Assembly (NCBI GenBank): GCA_001801995.1
Contig: MGZB01000038.1
Span: 1-42,401, forward strand
Origin: Gammaproteobacteria bacterium RIFOXYD12_FULL_61_37
Lineage (GTDB): Bacteria; Pseudomonadota; Gammaproteobacteria; Chromatiales; Chromatiaceae
Length of the DNA stretch: 42,401 nt
Direction of reading: 5' to 3'
Shown: one piece after another, positions 26,126 through 34,488 of the stretch
How positions within the stretch are numbered: the stretch's first letter is position 1
Layout: each line of letters starts with the position of its first letter
Position numbers and translations under genes: made by a program
The notes under the pieces: generated by a model
What the model was told of the DNA's origin: nothing
Seen by the model: only the letters and a program-made list of their open reading frames with translations
The model's database searches: none

Positions 26126-26250
26126 CAACTTCTCAATAACCCCGTGCCCATGGGAAGTGGAGTCCAGCCCTGGGGCTGGTCGTCACTCCCACGCCAAGGC
26201 GTGGACTCCTGTAGCAATGAAGGGCAACGGGTGGTTATTGAGAACTTACG
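26126..26250. mobile_element. 125-bp MITE-like element
   Basis: Ends carry imperfect inverted repeats: CAACTTCTCAATAACCCCGT at the left and the complement of ACGGGTGGTTATTGAGAACT at the right, with a 13-base perfect core TTCTCAATAACC. The interior is itself symmetric (GGAGTCCA at about 26159 and TGGACTCC at about 26205). There is no coding capacity. It looks like a non-autonomous element; its family is not assigned. Confidence 0.6.
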
Positions 26251-26332
26251 CAAAGCGGATCTAATCGCTTGAATTTCCATACGTTACCTTGCGATCTTTG
26301 CGGTTAAATGCCGGATTCAGGATAATCCCCCC

Positions 26333-27070
26333 ATGACCATGCAATCCGACAGAGACCGCCTCTACGCCGAGCCGCTGGAGCGGGTAAGCGATTTCGTCTT
26401 CGACGCCAAGGTCGCCGAGGTCTTTCCCGACATGATCAACCGCTCGGTGCCGGGTTACGGGACCATCATCCGTATGATCGGCCTGCTGGCCGCGCGGCAT
26501 GTGGGGCCCGGCGGCCGCTGCTACGACCTGGGCTGTTCCCTGGGGGCCTCGGCCCTGGCCATGGCGCGGGGCATCGAGGCGCCCGGCTGCCGCATCCTGG
26601 CGGTGGACAACTCCCCCGCCATGCTGGCGCGGGCGAGGGGCGAGCTGATCAAGGCCGGCCCGGCGACACCCATCGACCTGATCTGCGCCGACATCCGGGA
26701 TGTGCGGATTCGCCGCGCATCTATGGTGGTGCTCAACTTCACCTTGCAGTTCATCCCGCCCGGCGAACGGGATGAACTGCTGCGGGAGATCCACGACAAC
26801 CTGCTGCCCGGCGGTATCCTGGTGCTGTCGGAGAAGATCGCCTTCGCGGACGAGGGGTTTCAAACGCTCTTTTCCGACATGCATCATCAGTTCAAAAAGG
26901 ACCAGGGCTACAGCGACTTGGAGGTCAGCCAGAAGCGGCAATCTCTGGAACGGGTCCTGTTGCCCGAGACCCTGGACGGCCACCGAGCGCGCCTGGCTCG
27001 GGTGGGTTTCCGGCGCCAGGCGGTCTGGTTCCAGTGCTTCAATTTCGTCTCCCTGCTGGCGGTGCGCTGA
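26333..27070 (+). CDS. cmoA: Carboxy-S-adenosyl-L-methionine synthase CmoA
   Basis: A 245-residue enzyme that converts SAM and prephenate to carboxy-SAM, the donor for cmo5U modification at tRNA wobble position 34. Motifs: [20 protein letters not shown] (~31-50), CYDLGCSLGASALAMA (~63), AVDNSPAML (~88), VLNFTLQFIPP (~128) and FSDMHHQFKKDQGYSDLEVS (~184). ATG at 26333, with a second ATG two codons later. It overlaps cmoB by one base (TGATG). A damaged partial copy lies upstream at 24009-24271. Confidence 0.95.
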   Translation: MTMQSDRDRLYAEPLERVSDFVFDAKVAEVFPDMINRSVPGYGTIIRMIGLLAARHVGPGGRCYDLGCSLGASALAMARGIEAPGCRILAVDNSPAMLARARGELIKAGPATPIDLICADIRDVRIRRASMVVLNFTLQFIPPGERDELLREIHDNLLPGGILVLSEKIAFADEGFQTLFSDMHHQFKKDQGYSDLEVSQKRQSLERVLLPETLDGHRARLARVGFRRQAVWFQCFNFVSLLAVR

Positions 27071-28035
27071 TGTACCGCCGTTTTCTGGAACAGGCTGCGG
27101 GCACTGCCCTGGAACCCTTCGCCGGGATGCTGGTGGAACGGTCGCTCCGGGTGTGGAACGAGCAGCCCCACGGCGAACTGCCGCGCTGGCGGCAGGCAAT
27201 CGGGGGTCTGCCGGTGTCGGCACCGGAGCCCATCGGCCTCTGCGGTAACGAGGTCGGGGTGGGAAATCCTGTCTCCGCCGAGCGGCAAGAGGCGATCCGG
27301 CGTGGCTTGATGGAACTCCACCCCTGGCGCAAGGGACCTTTCCGCATCCATGGCGTCCAGATCGATGCCGAGTGGCGATCCGATCTCAAATGGGGCCGCC
27401 TGGCGGGCCATATCGCCCCCCTGCGGGATCGGCTGGTGCTGGACGTGGGCTGCGGCAACGGCTATTACGCCTGGCGCATGCGCGGGGCCGGCGCCCGGCT
27501 GGTGGTCGGTATCGACCCGACGCAGTTGTTCATCCAGCAGTTCGAGGCCATCCGCCACTTCCTGGGTGGCGAACACCCGGTCCACCTCTTGCCCCTCGGG
27601 ATCGAGGACCTGCCCGGCGGCATGGGGGTCTTCGATACGGTCTTCTCCATGGGGGTCTTCTACCACCGCCGTTCCCCCATCGACCACCTGATGGAACTGC
27701 GCGGCCTGCTGCGGAGCGGCGGGCAACTGGTGCTGGAGACCCTGGTGATCGCGGGCGGGGCAGGGGAGGTCCTGGTCCCGGCCGACCGCTACGCCAAGAT
27801 GCGCAACGTCTGGTTCATCCCCTCGCCCGCGACCCTGGTGGCTTGGCTGGCGCGGGTGGGATTCCGCGATCCCCGCGTGGTGGACATCACCCCGACTCGG
27901 GCGACAGAACAGCGGGCGACCGAATGGATGCGGTTCGAATCCCTCGCCGATTTCCTCGACCCGGACGACCCCGGCCGCACCATCGAGGGCCACCCGGCCC
28001 CGGTGCGCGCCCTGGTGCTGGCCGAGAGCCCTTGA
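27070..28035 (+). CDS. cmoB: tRNA U34 carboxymethyltransferase CmoB
   Basis: A 321-residue enzyme that transfers the carboxymethyl group from carboxy-SAM to 5-hydroxyuridine-34 of tRNA, forming cmo5U, which widens wobble reading. Motifs: LMELHPWRKGPFRIHGVQID (~90-109), VLDVGCGNGYYAWRM (~123), GIDPTQLFIQQFEAI (~147), FSMGVFYHRRSPIDHL (~190) and VWFIPSPATLVAWL (~246), all characteristic of CmoB. Start ATG overlaps the cmoA stop. Followed directly by pabB with no gap. Confidence 0.95.
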   Translation: MYRRFLEQAAGTALEPFAGMLVERSLRVWNEQPHGELPRWRQAIGGLPVSAPEPIGLCGNEVGVGNPVSAERQEAIRRGLMELHPWRKGPFRIHGVQIDAEWRSDLKWGRLAGHIAPLRDRLVLDVGCGNGYYAWRMRGAGARLVVGIDPTQLFIQQFEAIRHFLGGEHPVHLLPLGIEDLPGGMGVFDTVFSMGVFYHRRSPIDHLMELRGLLRSGGQLVLETLVIAGGAGEVLVPADRYAKMRNVWFIPSPATLVAWLARVGFRDPRVVDITPTRATEQRATEWMRFESLADFLDPDDPGRTIEGHPAPVRALVLAESP

Positions 28036-29397
28036 ATGGCCCCGCGCCTTCAGGAACTGGACTACCCCGAGGACTCCGCCGATCTGTTCGAGTCCCTGGC
28101 CGATGAGCCCTGGGCGGTATTCCTCGACAGCGGCCGGGGCCTGGGGCGCTACGACATCCTCGCCGCCCGGCCCATCGAGACCCTGACCACCTGGGGCGCC
28201 CGGACCCTGATCGAGGGGCCGGGCGGAATCTCTTCTTCAACGGGGGACCCCTTCGATCTGTTGCGCCAGGCCCTGGCCAAACATGCCCCTGGAGAGGAAA
28301 CCGGCTGGCCCTTCGCCGGCGGCGCCATGGGTTTCTTCGGCTACGATCTGGCCCGGCGCATCGAACGGCTGCCGGACCGGCACGGGGCCGGCGGTCCCTT
28401 TCCCGACATGGCCTTCGGCATCTATCCCTGGGCGCTGGTGGTGGACTACGAGAAGCGCCGCGCCGCCCTGCTGGCCCAGGACGGCATACTGTCCGAGGCC
28501 GAATGGCAGGAGCTGGTCGAACGCTTCCGCTCCCTCCCGCCGCGACGGTGGCGGGAACCACTCCGGGCGCGCGGGTCCATCGCCGTGGCGCCGGACCGGA
28601 CCGGCTACGGCGCGGCATTCAAAACGATTCAAGGCTATATCCGCGACGGCCACTGCTATCAGATCAACCTCGCTCGTCACTTCCGGGCCGACGCCGAGGG
28701 AGACCCCTGGGCCGGTTACCGGCGGTTGCGGGGCCTCTCTCCCGCGCCCTACGGGGCCTTCTTCCGCATGCCCCAGGGCTGCCTGCTCTCCGCCTCGCCC
28801 GAACGTTTTCTGACACTGAAAGACGGCCGGGTGACCACCAGCCCCATCAAAGGGACCCGCCCCCGCCATGCCGATCCCGTCCGGGACGCCGCCCTGGCCG
28901 AGGAGCTGCGCCACAGCGCCAAGGACCGGGCCGAGAACCTGATGATCGTCGATCTGTTGCGCAACGACCTGGGACGCAGTTGCCGGCTGGGCTCCATCCG
29001 CGTTGACGAGTTGTTTCGGGTCGATTCCTACGCCACCGTGCATCACCTGGTCAGCGACATCAGCGGGAACTTGGGGGCAGGGGAGGACGCCCTGAGCCTG
29101 ATGCGCAACAGCTTCCCGGGCGGCTCGATCACCGGCGCGCCCAAACTGCGGGCCATGGCCATCATCGAGGAGCTGGAACCGGCGCGGCGCGGTCCCTACT
29201 GCGGCAGCCTGGCCTACATCGGCTTCGACGGCGCCATGGATTCCAACATCCTGATCCGCACCCTGACGCACCGCGAGGGCCGGATCGGGTTCTGGGCCGG
29301 CGGCGGCATCGTCGCCGACTCGACGGAGCAGGCGGAATTCGAGGAGACGGAACAGAAGGCCCTGGCCCTGCGCAAGGCCATCAAGCCGGATGACTGA
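28036..29397 (+). CDS. pabB: Aminodeoxychorismate synthase component I
   Basis: A 453-residue chorismate-utilising enzyme. It makes 4-amino-4-deoxychorismate from chorismate and ammonia (supplied by PabA), en route to p-aminobenzoate and folate. The catalytic lysine lies in TSPIKGTRPR (~272); other motifs are IRDGHCYQINLARHF (~207), SPERFLTL, LMIVDLLRNDLGRSC (~303), GGSITGAPKLRAM (~363) and GFWAGGGIVADST (~420). The PIKGT motif separates PabB from anthranilate synthase TrpE. ATG is one base after the cmoB stop, so the three genes probably form an operon. Confidence 0.93.
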   Translation: MAPRLQELDYPEDSADLFESLADEPWAVFLDSGRGLGRYDILAARPIETLTTWGARTLIEGPGGISSSTGDPFDLLRQALAKHAPGEETGWPFAGGAMGFFGYDLARRIERLPDRHGAGGPFPDMAFGIYPWALVVDYEKRRAALLAQDGILSEAEWQELVERFRSLPPRRWREPLRARGSIAVAPDRTGYGAAFKTIQGYIRDGHCYQINLARHFRADAEGDPWAGYRRLRGLSPAPYGAFFRMPQGCLLSASPERFLTLKDGRVTTSPIKGTRPRHADPVRDAALAEELRHSAKDRAENLMIVDLLRNDLGRSCRLGSIRVDELFRVDSYATVHHLVSDISGNLGAGEDALSLMRNSFPGGSITGAPKLRAMAIIEELEPARRGPYCGSLAYIGFDGAMDSNILIRTLTHREGRIGFWAGGGIVADSTEQAEFEETEQKALALRKAIKPDD

Positions 29398-29770
29398 GCC
29401 AGAAGCGGCGCCAGCGCCACTCGCTGATGATGGGGTATGCGCCAATCGCGGCCACCAGTGCGCCCAAGACGAGGAATAGGCCACCCAGCAGGGCAATCCC
29501 GCCACCGATCAGGTTGAACCAGAGACCGAAACCGATCCGGATGGGGGACATGGGCTGGAAAGCCCCGGCCATCCGCCCCAGGGCCAACAGCAGGACGCCA
29601 TCCGCCAGCAGAACGGCCAGGGAGTGGGGGCCGTTGGGGAGCAGGAGAAAAAGGGCGAGGAGGAACAGCCAGCCCAGGGCGAAGAAGAGGCCGGGGCGGC
29701 CGGTCATGAATGTCCGCAAGCGGGAATCCGCCTTGCGGCCTTCCGTGGAGACGGGGATGGAGATGCACAT
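29381..29770 (-). CDS. Small integral membrane protein
   Basis: About 129 residues with three to four hydrophobic segments: LFFALGWLFLLALFLLLP, SLAVLLADGVLLLALGRMAG and FNLIGGGIALLGGLFLVLGA followed by LVAAIGAYPII. It ends EWRWRRFW. No named family is recognised. Start at 29770 is tentative; 29706 (MTGRPGLFF) is an alternative, and neither has a clear ribosome site. Its 3' end overlaps pabB by 17 bases. Function unknown. Confidence 0.6.
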   Translation of the reverse strand: MCISIPVSTEGRKADSRLRTFMTGRPGLFFALGWLFLLALFLLLPNGPHSLAVLLADGVLLLALGRMAGAFQPMSPIRIGFGLWFNLIGGGIALLGGLFLVLGALVAAIGAYPIISEWRWRRFWLSHPA

Positions 29771-29835
29771 GGGGGGATTTAACCATGGCGTCCCGCCCGC
29801 TCGAATCAGAATCATCAATCCCGAGAGAGAAGGGC

Positions 29836-30333
29836 ATGAACAAGGGTCCAAGGCGATGGCTGAACTGGCTGGTGGAGGGGCTGCTCCTGGCCGCCCTGCT
29901 CATCGGCATCCACTTCTGGCAGACGCGAAACCTGGCCGATGGCCCAGCGCCACCCTTGCCGGACGAGGGCTGGGAGAGACTCCACTGGCCGGCGGAACCC
30001 GTCGGCGACAGGCCCTTGCTGGTCCATTTCTGGGCGAGCTGGTGCCCCCTCTGCCGTCTGGAACAGGGCAGCATCCAGTCGATCGCCCAGGACCACGCAG
30101 TCATCACCATTGCCTCCCATTCCGGAGACTTGGCCGAGGTGCGGGACTACATGGCGAAGGAAGGCATCCGCTTTCCGACGATCATCGACGAAACGGGCGA
30201 ACTGGCGGCCCAATGGGGTGTCCGGGGATACCCCGCCTCCTTCGTGATCGACCGGGCGGGGCGCATCCGCTTCAAGACCCAGGGACTCGGCACGGGCTTG
30301 GGGCTGCGGTTCAGGCTGTGGCTGGCGGACTGA
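29836..30333 (+). CDS. Membrane-anchored thioredoxin-like disulfide oxidoreductase (TlpA/ScsD type)
   Basis: A 165-residue protein with an N-terminal signal anchor (WLVEGLLLAALLIGIHFW, ~10-28) and a periplasmic thioredoxin fold. The active site is FWASWCPLCRLEQG (CPLC, ~66-76), and the cis-proline follows in GVRGYPASFVIDRAGRIRFK. CPLC-type active sites occur in ScsD/TlpA relatives that reduce periplasmic disulfides or handle metal stress. The ATG at 29836 has AGAAGGG just before it. It is divergent from the membrane protein at 29381-29770. Confidence 0.85.
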   Translation: MNKGPRRWLNWLVEGLLLAALLIGIHFWQTRNLADGPAPPLPDEGWERLHWPAEPVGDRPLLVHFWASWCPLCRLEQGSIQSIAQDHAVITIASHSGDLAEVRDYMAKEGIRFPTIIDETGELAAQWGVRGYPASFVIDRAGRIRFKTQGLGTGLGLRFRLWLAD

Positions 30334-30407
30334 AGGGCCGGTAGCTCCGTTTCGGATCAGCTAACATTACCCATGAAGAGATGTTTGACATTGAAAGGGG
30401 CATTGCA

Positions 30408-30647
30408 ATGAAAATCCTGGAAATCCTGGCCAAGCTCGGCATCCTCCGCTACGGCGCTACCGCCGCGACCTACACCAGCGCAAAGGACAGGCCCGTGGAA
30501 TTCATGATGGATGGGGTCTTCAACGCCGAGCGGGATCTTGTGTCCTTCAAAGGCGACGAGGCGACCCGCTCCCAGTTCTGCACCCACTGCGGCGCTTCCT
30601 TCGAGGAGGGGGCGAAATTCTGCACCGGTTGCGGGAAGGCGCGTTAG
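30408..30647 (+). CDS. Small zinc-ribbon protein
   Basis: A 79-residue protein. The N-terminal half (MKILEILAKLGILRYGATAA) is helical, followed by a beta-rich middle, and the C-terminus carries two CxxC pairs, FCTHCGASFEEGAKFCTGCG, the classic zinc-ribbon used in membrane or regulatory adapters. ATG 30408 was chosen because AAAGGGG lies seven bases upstream; an ATG at 30381 lacks one. Partner unknown. Confidence 0.75.
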   Translation: MKILEILAKLGILRYGATAATYTSAKDRPVEFMMDGVFNAERDLVSFKGDEATRSQFCTHCGASFEEGAKFCTGCGKAR

Positions 30648-30675
30648 CGAAAATCATCAGCCGTAGGGGCGGGTT
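30648..30675 (+). repeat. 28-bp dispersed repeat leading into a hairpin
   Basis: Identical to the reverse complement of 26069-26096. Its right half forms the left arm of the 29-base hairpin at 30663-30691. Confidence 0.8.
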
Positions 30676-30691
30676 TGAAACCCGCCCCTAC
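30663..30691. terminator. Intergenic hairpin between convergent genes
   Basis: GTAGGGGCGGGTTT and AAACCCGCCCCTAC are perfect 14-bp arms around a single G. Located between the zinc-ribbon gene stop and the deacetylase stop, it probably acts as a bidirectional terminator or mRNA 3' stabiliser, though it has no U-tract. Confidence 0.6.
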
Positions 30692-30710
30692 ATTGGGGAC
30701 CTGCGTTGGG

Positions 30711-31640
30711 TCAGGCATTACCCAACAACGAATCCAGATGGGCTCCGACGCTCCGTTTCAAGGCGGAGAGGTTGTAGCCCCCCTCCAGGGCCGAGACGAT
30801 ACGGCCTTCGCAGTGTTTGTCGGCCAGCCGACGCAGCTCTCCCGTGATCCATTGATAGTCGTTCTCGCGCAGGCGCAGTTGAGACATCTCGTCCTCGGCA
30901 TGGCCGTCGAAGCCGGCGGAGATCAGGATCAGTTGCGGCCGGAAGGCATCCAGGGCCGGCAGCCACTGTTCGCCGATGACCTTGCGGAAGACCTCGCCGC
31001 CGGTCCCGGCCGGAAAGGGGGTCTTGATAACGTTGGCGGCGCAGTGGTTCAGGTCGGTGTAGGGGTAGAAGGGGTGCTGGAAGCTGGAGAGAAAGAGCAC
31101 CCGCTCGTCGCCTTCGAAGATGTCCTCGGTGCCGTTGCCGTGGTGGACATCGAAGTCGCAGATGGCGATGCGCTCTAGCTTGTACTGGTTCAGGGCGTGG
31201 GCGGCACCGACGGCAATGTTGTTGAAGATGCAGAAACCCATGGCCCGGTCCCGCTCCGCATGGTGGCCGGGCGGCCGCACGGAGCAGAAGGCCCTTCTCA
31301 CATCGCCCTGCATGACCGCATCGACCGCGCCGATGACGGCCCCGGCGGCACGCAGGGCAGCCTCCAAACTACAGGCATTCATCAGGGTGTCACCGTCGAG
31401 GGCTATCAACTCATCCCCGGCGGGCGCGACGGCGAAGATGTGGTCGATGTAGCCGCTGTCGTGAACGGCGGCGAGCTGCTCGCGGCTGGCCTTGGGCGCG
31501 TCCATGTGGTGCAGGACAAAGCCGAGCCCAGAGGCGACGATCCTGTCGTTGATGGAGCTGAGGCGTGACGGGCGCTCGGGATGACCCTCCCCCATCTCGT
31601 GGTCGTAGCAATAGGGGTGTGAGAAGAATGCAATTGGCAT
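30711..31640 (-). CDS. Histone deacetylase-family protein (protein lysine or acetylpolyamine deacetylase)
   Basis: A 309-residue zinc-dependent arginase/deacetylase-fold enzyme. Motifs: GEGHPERPSRL (~18), RPPGHHAERDRAMGFCIFNN (catalytic HH, ~122-141), ICDFDVHHGNGTEDIF (zinc D and H, ~160), ISAGFDGHAED (second zinc Asp, ~250) and ALEGGYNL (~288). It is divergent from an acyl-CoA synthetase/GNAT protein acetyltransferase. In other bacteria Pat-type acetylation of acetyl-CoA synthetase is reversed by such AcuC-like deacetylases, so the pair may form a reversible acetylation switch. No NAD-dependent sirtuin is present in the window. Confidence 0.88.
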   Translation of the reverse strand: MPIAFFSHPYCYDHEMGEGHPERPSRLSSINDRIVASGLGFVLHHMDAPKASREQLAAVHDSGYIDHIFAVAPAGDELIALDGDTLMNACSLEAALRAAGAVIGAVDAVMQGDVRRAFCSVRPPGHHAERDRAMGFCIFNNIAVGAAHALNQYKLERIAICDFDVHHGNGTEDIFEGDERVLFLSSFQHPFYPYTDLNHCAANVIKTPFPAGTGGEVFRKVIGEQWLPALDAFRPQLILISAGFDGHAEDEMSQLRLRENDYQWITGELRRLADKHCEGRIVSALEGGYNLSALKRSVGAHLDSLLGNA

Positions 31641-31760
31641 GGTGCCTCTTTTCAGTTACATCGATTTCAATTTCAATCTAACAATCCCATTTCTCGTTTG
31701 CGCGAAACAAATTCAGGGATTTAGTTTCAATGTTACGTCACTTCCAAAGGGTAATGCAGT
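31641..31760. promoter_or_regulatory. Divergent promoter region of the deacetylase and acetyltransferase genes
   Basis: A 120-base AT-rich spacer in GC-rich surroundings. TTTCAATTTCAAT and GTTTCAATG are repeated TTTCAAT motifs (about 31666-31734), candidates for a shared regulator site. No exact sigma-70 promoter stands out on either strand. Confidence 0.4.
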
Positions 31761-34445
31761 ATGGGTCCCCACTTTCTTGACAGTCTTTTTTCCCCCCAGG
31801 CCATCGCCGTTTTCGGCGCCAGCGAGCGCCCAGATTCCGTCGGCATGCGCATCTTCCGCAATCTGCTGGACGGGGCTTACTCTGACCGGGTCTATCCCCT
31901 CAACCCGAACCGTGAGTCGGTGCAGGGACGCGCCTGTTTCAAGACACTGAACGACACCGGCGCGCCGGTCGATCTGGCCATCATCGCCACCCCGGCCCCG
32001 GCCGTGAAGGAAGTCATCCGCCAGTGCGGTGAATACGGCGTCAAGGTGGCGGTGGTCCTGTCGGCGGGTTTCCGGGAAGTGGGCGAGGTGGGACAGCGGA
32101 TGGAGCAGGAGTTGAAGGAGATGGCGGCGCTCTACAACCTGCGCCTGGTGGGTCCCAACTGCCTGGGCTTCATGCGCCCGCCCAAGGGGATAGATGCCAC
32201 CTTTCTCAACTCGCCGGCCACCCCCGGCAAACTGGCCCTGGTATCCCAGTCCGGCGCCCTCTGCACGGCCATCCTGGACTGGGCGGCGCCGCACAAGATC
32301 GGCTTCTCGGCCGTGGTGTCCATGGGCAATGCCGCCGATGTGGATTTCGGCGATCTGCTCGATTTCCTGGCCCTGGACCCCCATACCCACGCGATCCTGC
32401 TCTACATCGAAGGCATCAGCCATTCCCGCCGCTTCATCAGCGGGCTGCGGGTGGCATCGCGCATGAAGCCCATCGTGGTGCTCAAGGCGGGGCGCAACGA
32501 GGGGGGATCGAAGGCCGCCGCTACCCATACCGGCGCGCTCATCGGATCTGATGCCGTCTTTGCCGCTGCCCTGGAGCGTGCCGGTGTGGTGCGCGCCTAT
32601 TCCATCGGACAACTGTTCGCGGCGGCCGAGTTGCTGACCTCGGGGACAAAGGTCAAGGGGAACCGGCTGGCCATCGTTACCAACGGCGGCGGCCCCGGTG
32701 CCCTGGCGACCGACCGCGCCGAGGAGGTGGGGGTCCGGATGGCGGAGCTTGCGCCCGAGACCCTGGAACGGTTCAATCAACTCCTGCCGGCACACTGGTC
32801 CCATGGCAACCCGGTCGATATCCTCGGGGACGCCCCGCCGGAACGCTACGGCCAAGCGGTGGAATATTGCCTGGAGGACAAGAATTGCGACGGGGTGCTG
32901 GCCCTGTTGACGCCCCAGGCCATGACCCAGCCGACACAGGCGGCCGAGTCGATCGCCCGGTCCATGAAGAAGTTTCCCGGCAAGCAGGTGCTGGCTTGCT
33001 GGATGGGTGAGACCAGTGTCGCCGAAGCGCGTCTCCGGATGTCTGAACTGGGACTGCCCCATTTTCTGACCCCGGAGCGGGCGGTCGAGGCCTTCAGCTA
33101 CCTGGCCAAGCACCAGCGCAATCAGCGGCTGTTGCTGCAAATGCCTGAACCCATCAGCGACCAGCGTGTCCCCGACGTGGAGGGTGCGCGTCTGATCATC
33201 GAAGGGGTGTTGGCCGAGGGACGGGAGATGCTCTCCGATATCGAGTCCAAGGCCATTCTCGCCGCCTTTCATATCCCCACGGTGCCGAGCCGGGAGGTCC
33301 ATTCGGCCAACGAGGCCTTGATCGCGGCGGAGTCCCTGGGATTTCCGGTGGCGCTCAAGATCAGCTCGCCCAATATCAGCCACAAATCGGATGCCGGGGG
33401 GGTTGAGCTGAACGTGGCCAGCGCCCCGGATGTGCGTTCGGCCTACGCCAATCTGATCGACCGCGTGAAGATCAATCGGCCCCATGCCGAGATCCGGGGC
33501 GTGTCGGTGGAGGCCATGGTGACCACCCCCCATGCCCGCGAACTCATGGTGGGCGTGGTGCGCGACCCGGTATTCGGTCCGGCGATCAGCTTCGGCGCCG
33601 GCGGCACCGCCGTCGAAATTCACCGGGATAGCGCGGTGGCGCTGCCCCCGCTGAATGAGATCCTGGCGCGGCGCCTGATCGAGGGAACCCGTGTCGCCAG
33701 ATTGCTGGAGCCCTTCCGCCACATGCCCGCGGTGGACCTCGATGCCGTCCTGCATGTGCTGCTGCGCGTCTCGGAGATGGTTTGCGAATTGCCCCATCTG
33801 GTGGAGCTGGACATCAATCCCCTCCTGGCCCACGAGAACGGGGTGATCGCGGTCGATGCCCGCATGCTGGTCAAGCGGCCCCGTGGCGGCAAAGAACCCT
33901 ATTCGCACATGGCGATACACCCCTATCCCTCGCATCTGGTGTCGCGCTCCCAGTTGCCCGACGGGACCAACATCCTGATCCGTCCCATCCGGCCGGAGGA
34001 CGCGCGCATCGAGCAGGAGTTCGTGCGCAAGCTGACCCCGCAAACCCGCTATCTGCGTTTCATGCAGTCCATCAAGGAGCTGACCCCGGAGATGCTGGTG
34101 CGCTTCACCCAACCCGATTACGACCGGGAGATGGCGCTGATCGCCATGCTGGAGAAGCAGGGCGTCGAGACCACCGAGGTCGGTGTGACCCGTTACAGCA
34201 TCAGCCCCGATGGACATTCCTGCGAATTCGCCCTGGTGGTGAGCGACGACTGGCACAAGATGGGGATCGGCACCCTGCTGATGAACGCTTTGATAGAGGC
34301 AGCGCGCAACCGGGGCCTGAGCCTCATGGAGGGCGATGTCCTGGCCGAGAACAGCCATATGCTCGACCTCTGCGCGGAGCTGGGCTTCAGCATCCTCCCC
34401 TCCAAAGAGGACCCCGCGCTGCGGCTGGTCCGGCGGCGGCTGTAG
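31761..34445 (+). CDS. Protein lysine acetyltransferase, Pat-type (NDP-forming acyl-CoA synthetase domains + GNAT)
   Basis: An 894-residue protein. Residues ~1-460 are CoA-binding and ligase domains of the NDP-forming acyl-CoA synthetase type (IAVFGASERPDSVGMRIFRN, VGPNCLGFM, VSQSGALCTAI, AATHTGALIGSD). Residues ~480-700 are an ATP-grasp domain (VALKISSPNISHKSDAGGVE, ELDINPLLA). Residues ~720-890 are a GNAT acetyltransferase (LIRPIRPEDARIEQEFV, DDWHKMGIGTLLMNALIEAA). This is the architecture of Pat/YfiQ, which acetylates acetyl-CoA synthetase and other enzymes using acetyl-CoA. The synthetase part in Pat proteins is regulatory. It is divergent from a deacetylase. Confidence 0.9.
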   Translation: MGPHFLDSLFSPQAIAVFGASERPDSVGMRIFRNLLDGAYSDRVYPLNPNRESVQGRACFKTLNDTGAPVDLAIIATPAPAVKEVIRQCGEYGVKVAVVLSAGFREVGEVGQRMEQELKEMAALYNLRLVGPNCLGFMRPPKGIDATFLNSPATPGKLALVSQSGALCTAILDWAAPHKIGFSAVVSMGNAADVDFGDLLDFLALDPHTHAILLYIEGISHSRRFISGLRVASRMKPIVVLKAGRNEGGSKAAATHTGALIGSDAVFAAALERAGVVRAYSIGQLFAAAELLTSGTKVKGNRLAIVTNGGGPGALATDRAEEVGVRMAELAPETLERFNQLLPAHWSHGNPVDILGDAPPERYGQAVEYCLEDKNCDGVLALLTPQAMTQPTQAAESIARSMKKFPGKQVLACWMGETSVAEARLRMSELGLPHFLTPERAVEAFSYLAKHQRNQRLLLQMPEPISDQRVPDVEGARLIIEGVLAEGREMLSDIESKAILAAFHIPTVPSREVHSANEALIAAESLGFPVALKISSPNISHKSDAGGVELNVASAPDVRSAYANLIDRVKINRPHAEIRGVSVEAMVTTPHARELMVGVVRDPVFGPAISFGAGGTAVEIHRDSAVALPPLNEILARRLIEGTRVARLLEPFRHMPAVDLDAVLHVLLRVSEMVCELPHLVELDINPLLAHENGVIAVDARMLVKRPRGGKEPYSHMAIHPYPSHLVSRSQLPDGTNILIRPIRPEDARIEQEFVRKLTPQTRYLRFMQSIKELTPEMLVRFTQPDYDREMALIAMLEKQGVETTEVGVTRYSISPDGHSCEFALVVSDDWHKMGIGTLLMNALIEAARNRGLSLMEGDVLAENSHMLDLCAELGFSILPSKEDPALRLVRRRL

Positions 34446-34488
34446 AGGTTCCATTGAATCCGGTCCAGGGGTCTGAAACAATCGCCCC

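Larger units (their letters stand above)
25675..26332. other. Gene-free stretch with small repeats
   Basis: No supported gene between the hypothetical protein and cmoA. The stretch contains the AT-rich ATCTACAT/ATGTAGAT cluster, a 28-bp sequence shared with 30648, and a 125-bp element with terminal inverted repeats. Short open frames here have no recognisable product. Confidence 0.6.

Noticed and set aside
31715-31745. Pho box before the acetyltransferase gene
   Set aside because: Only one half-site-like ACGTCAC is present, without 11-bp repetition.
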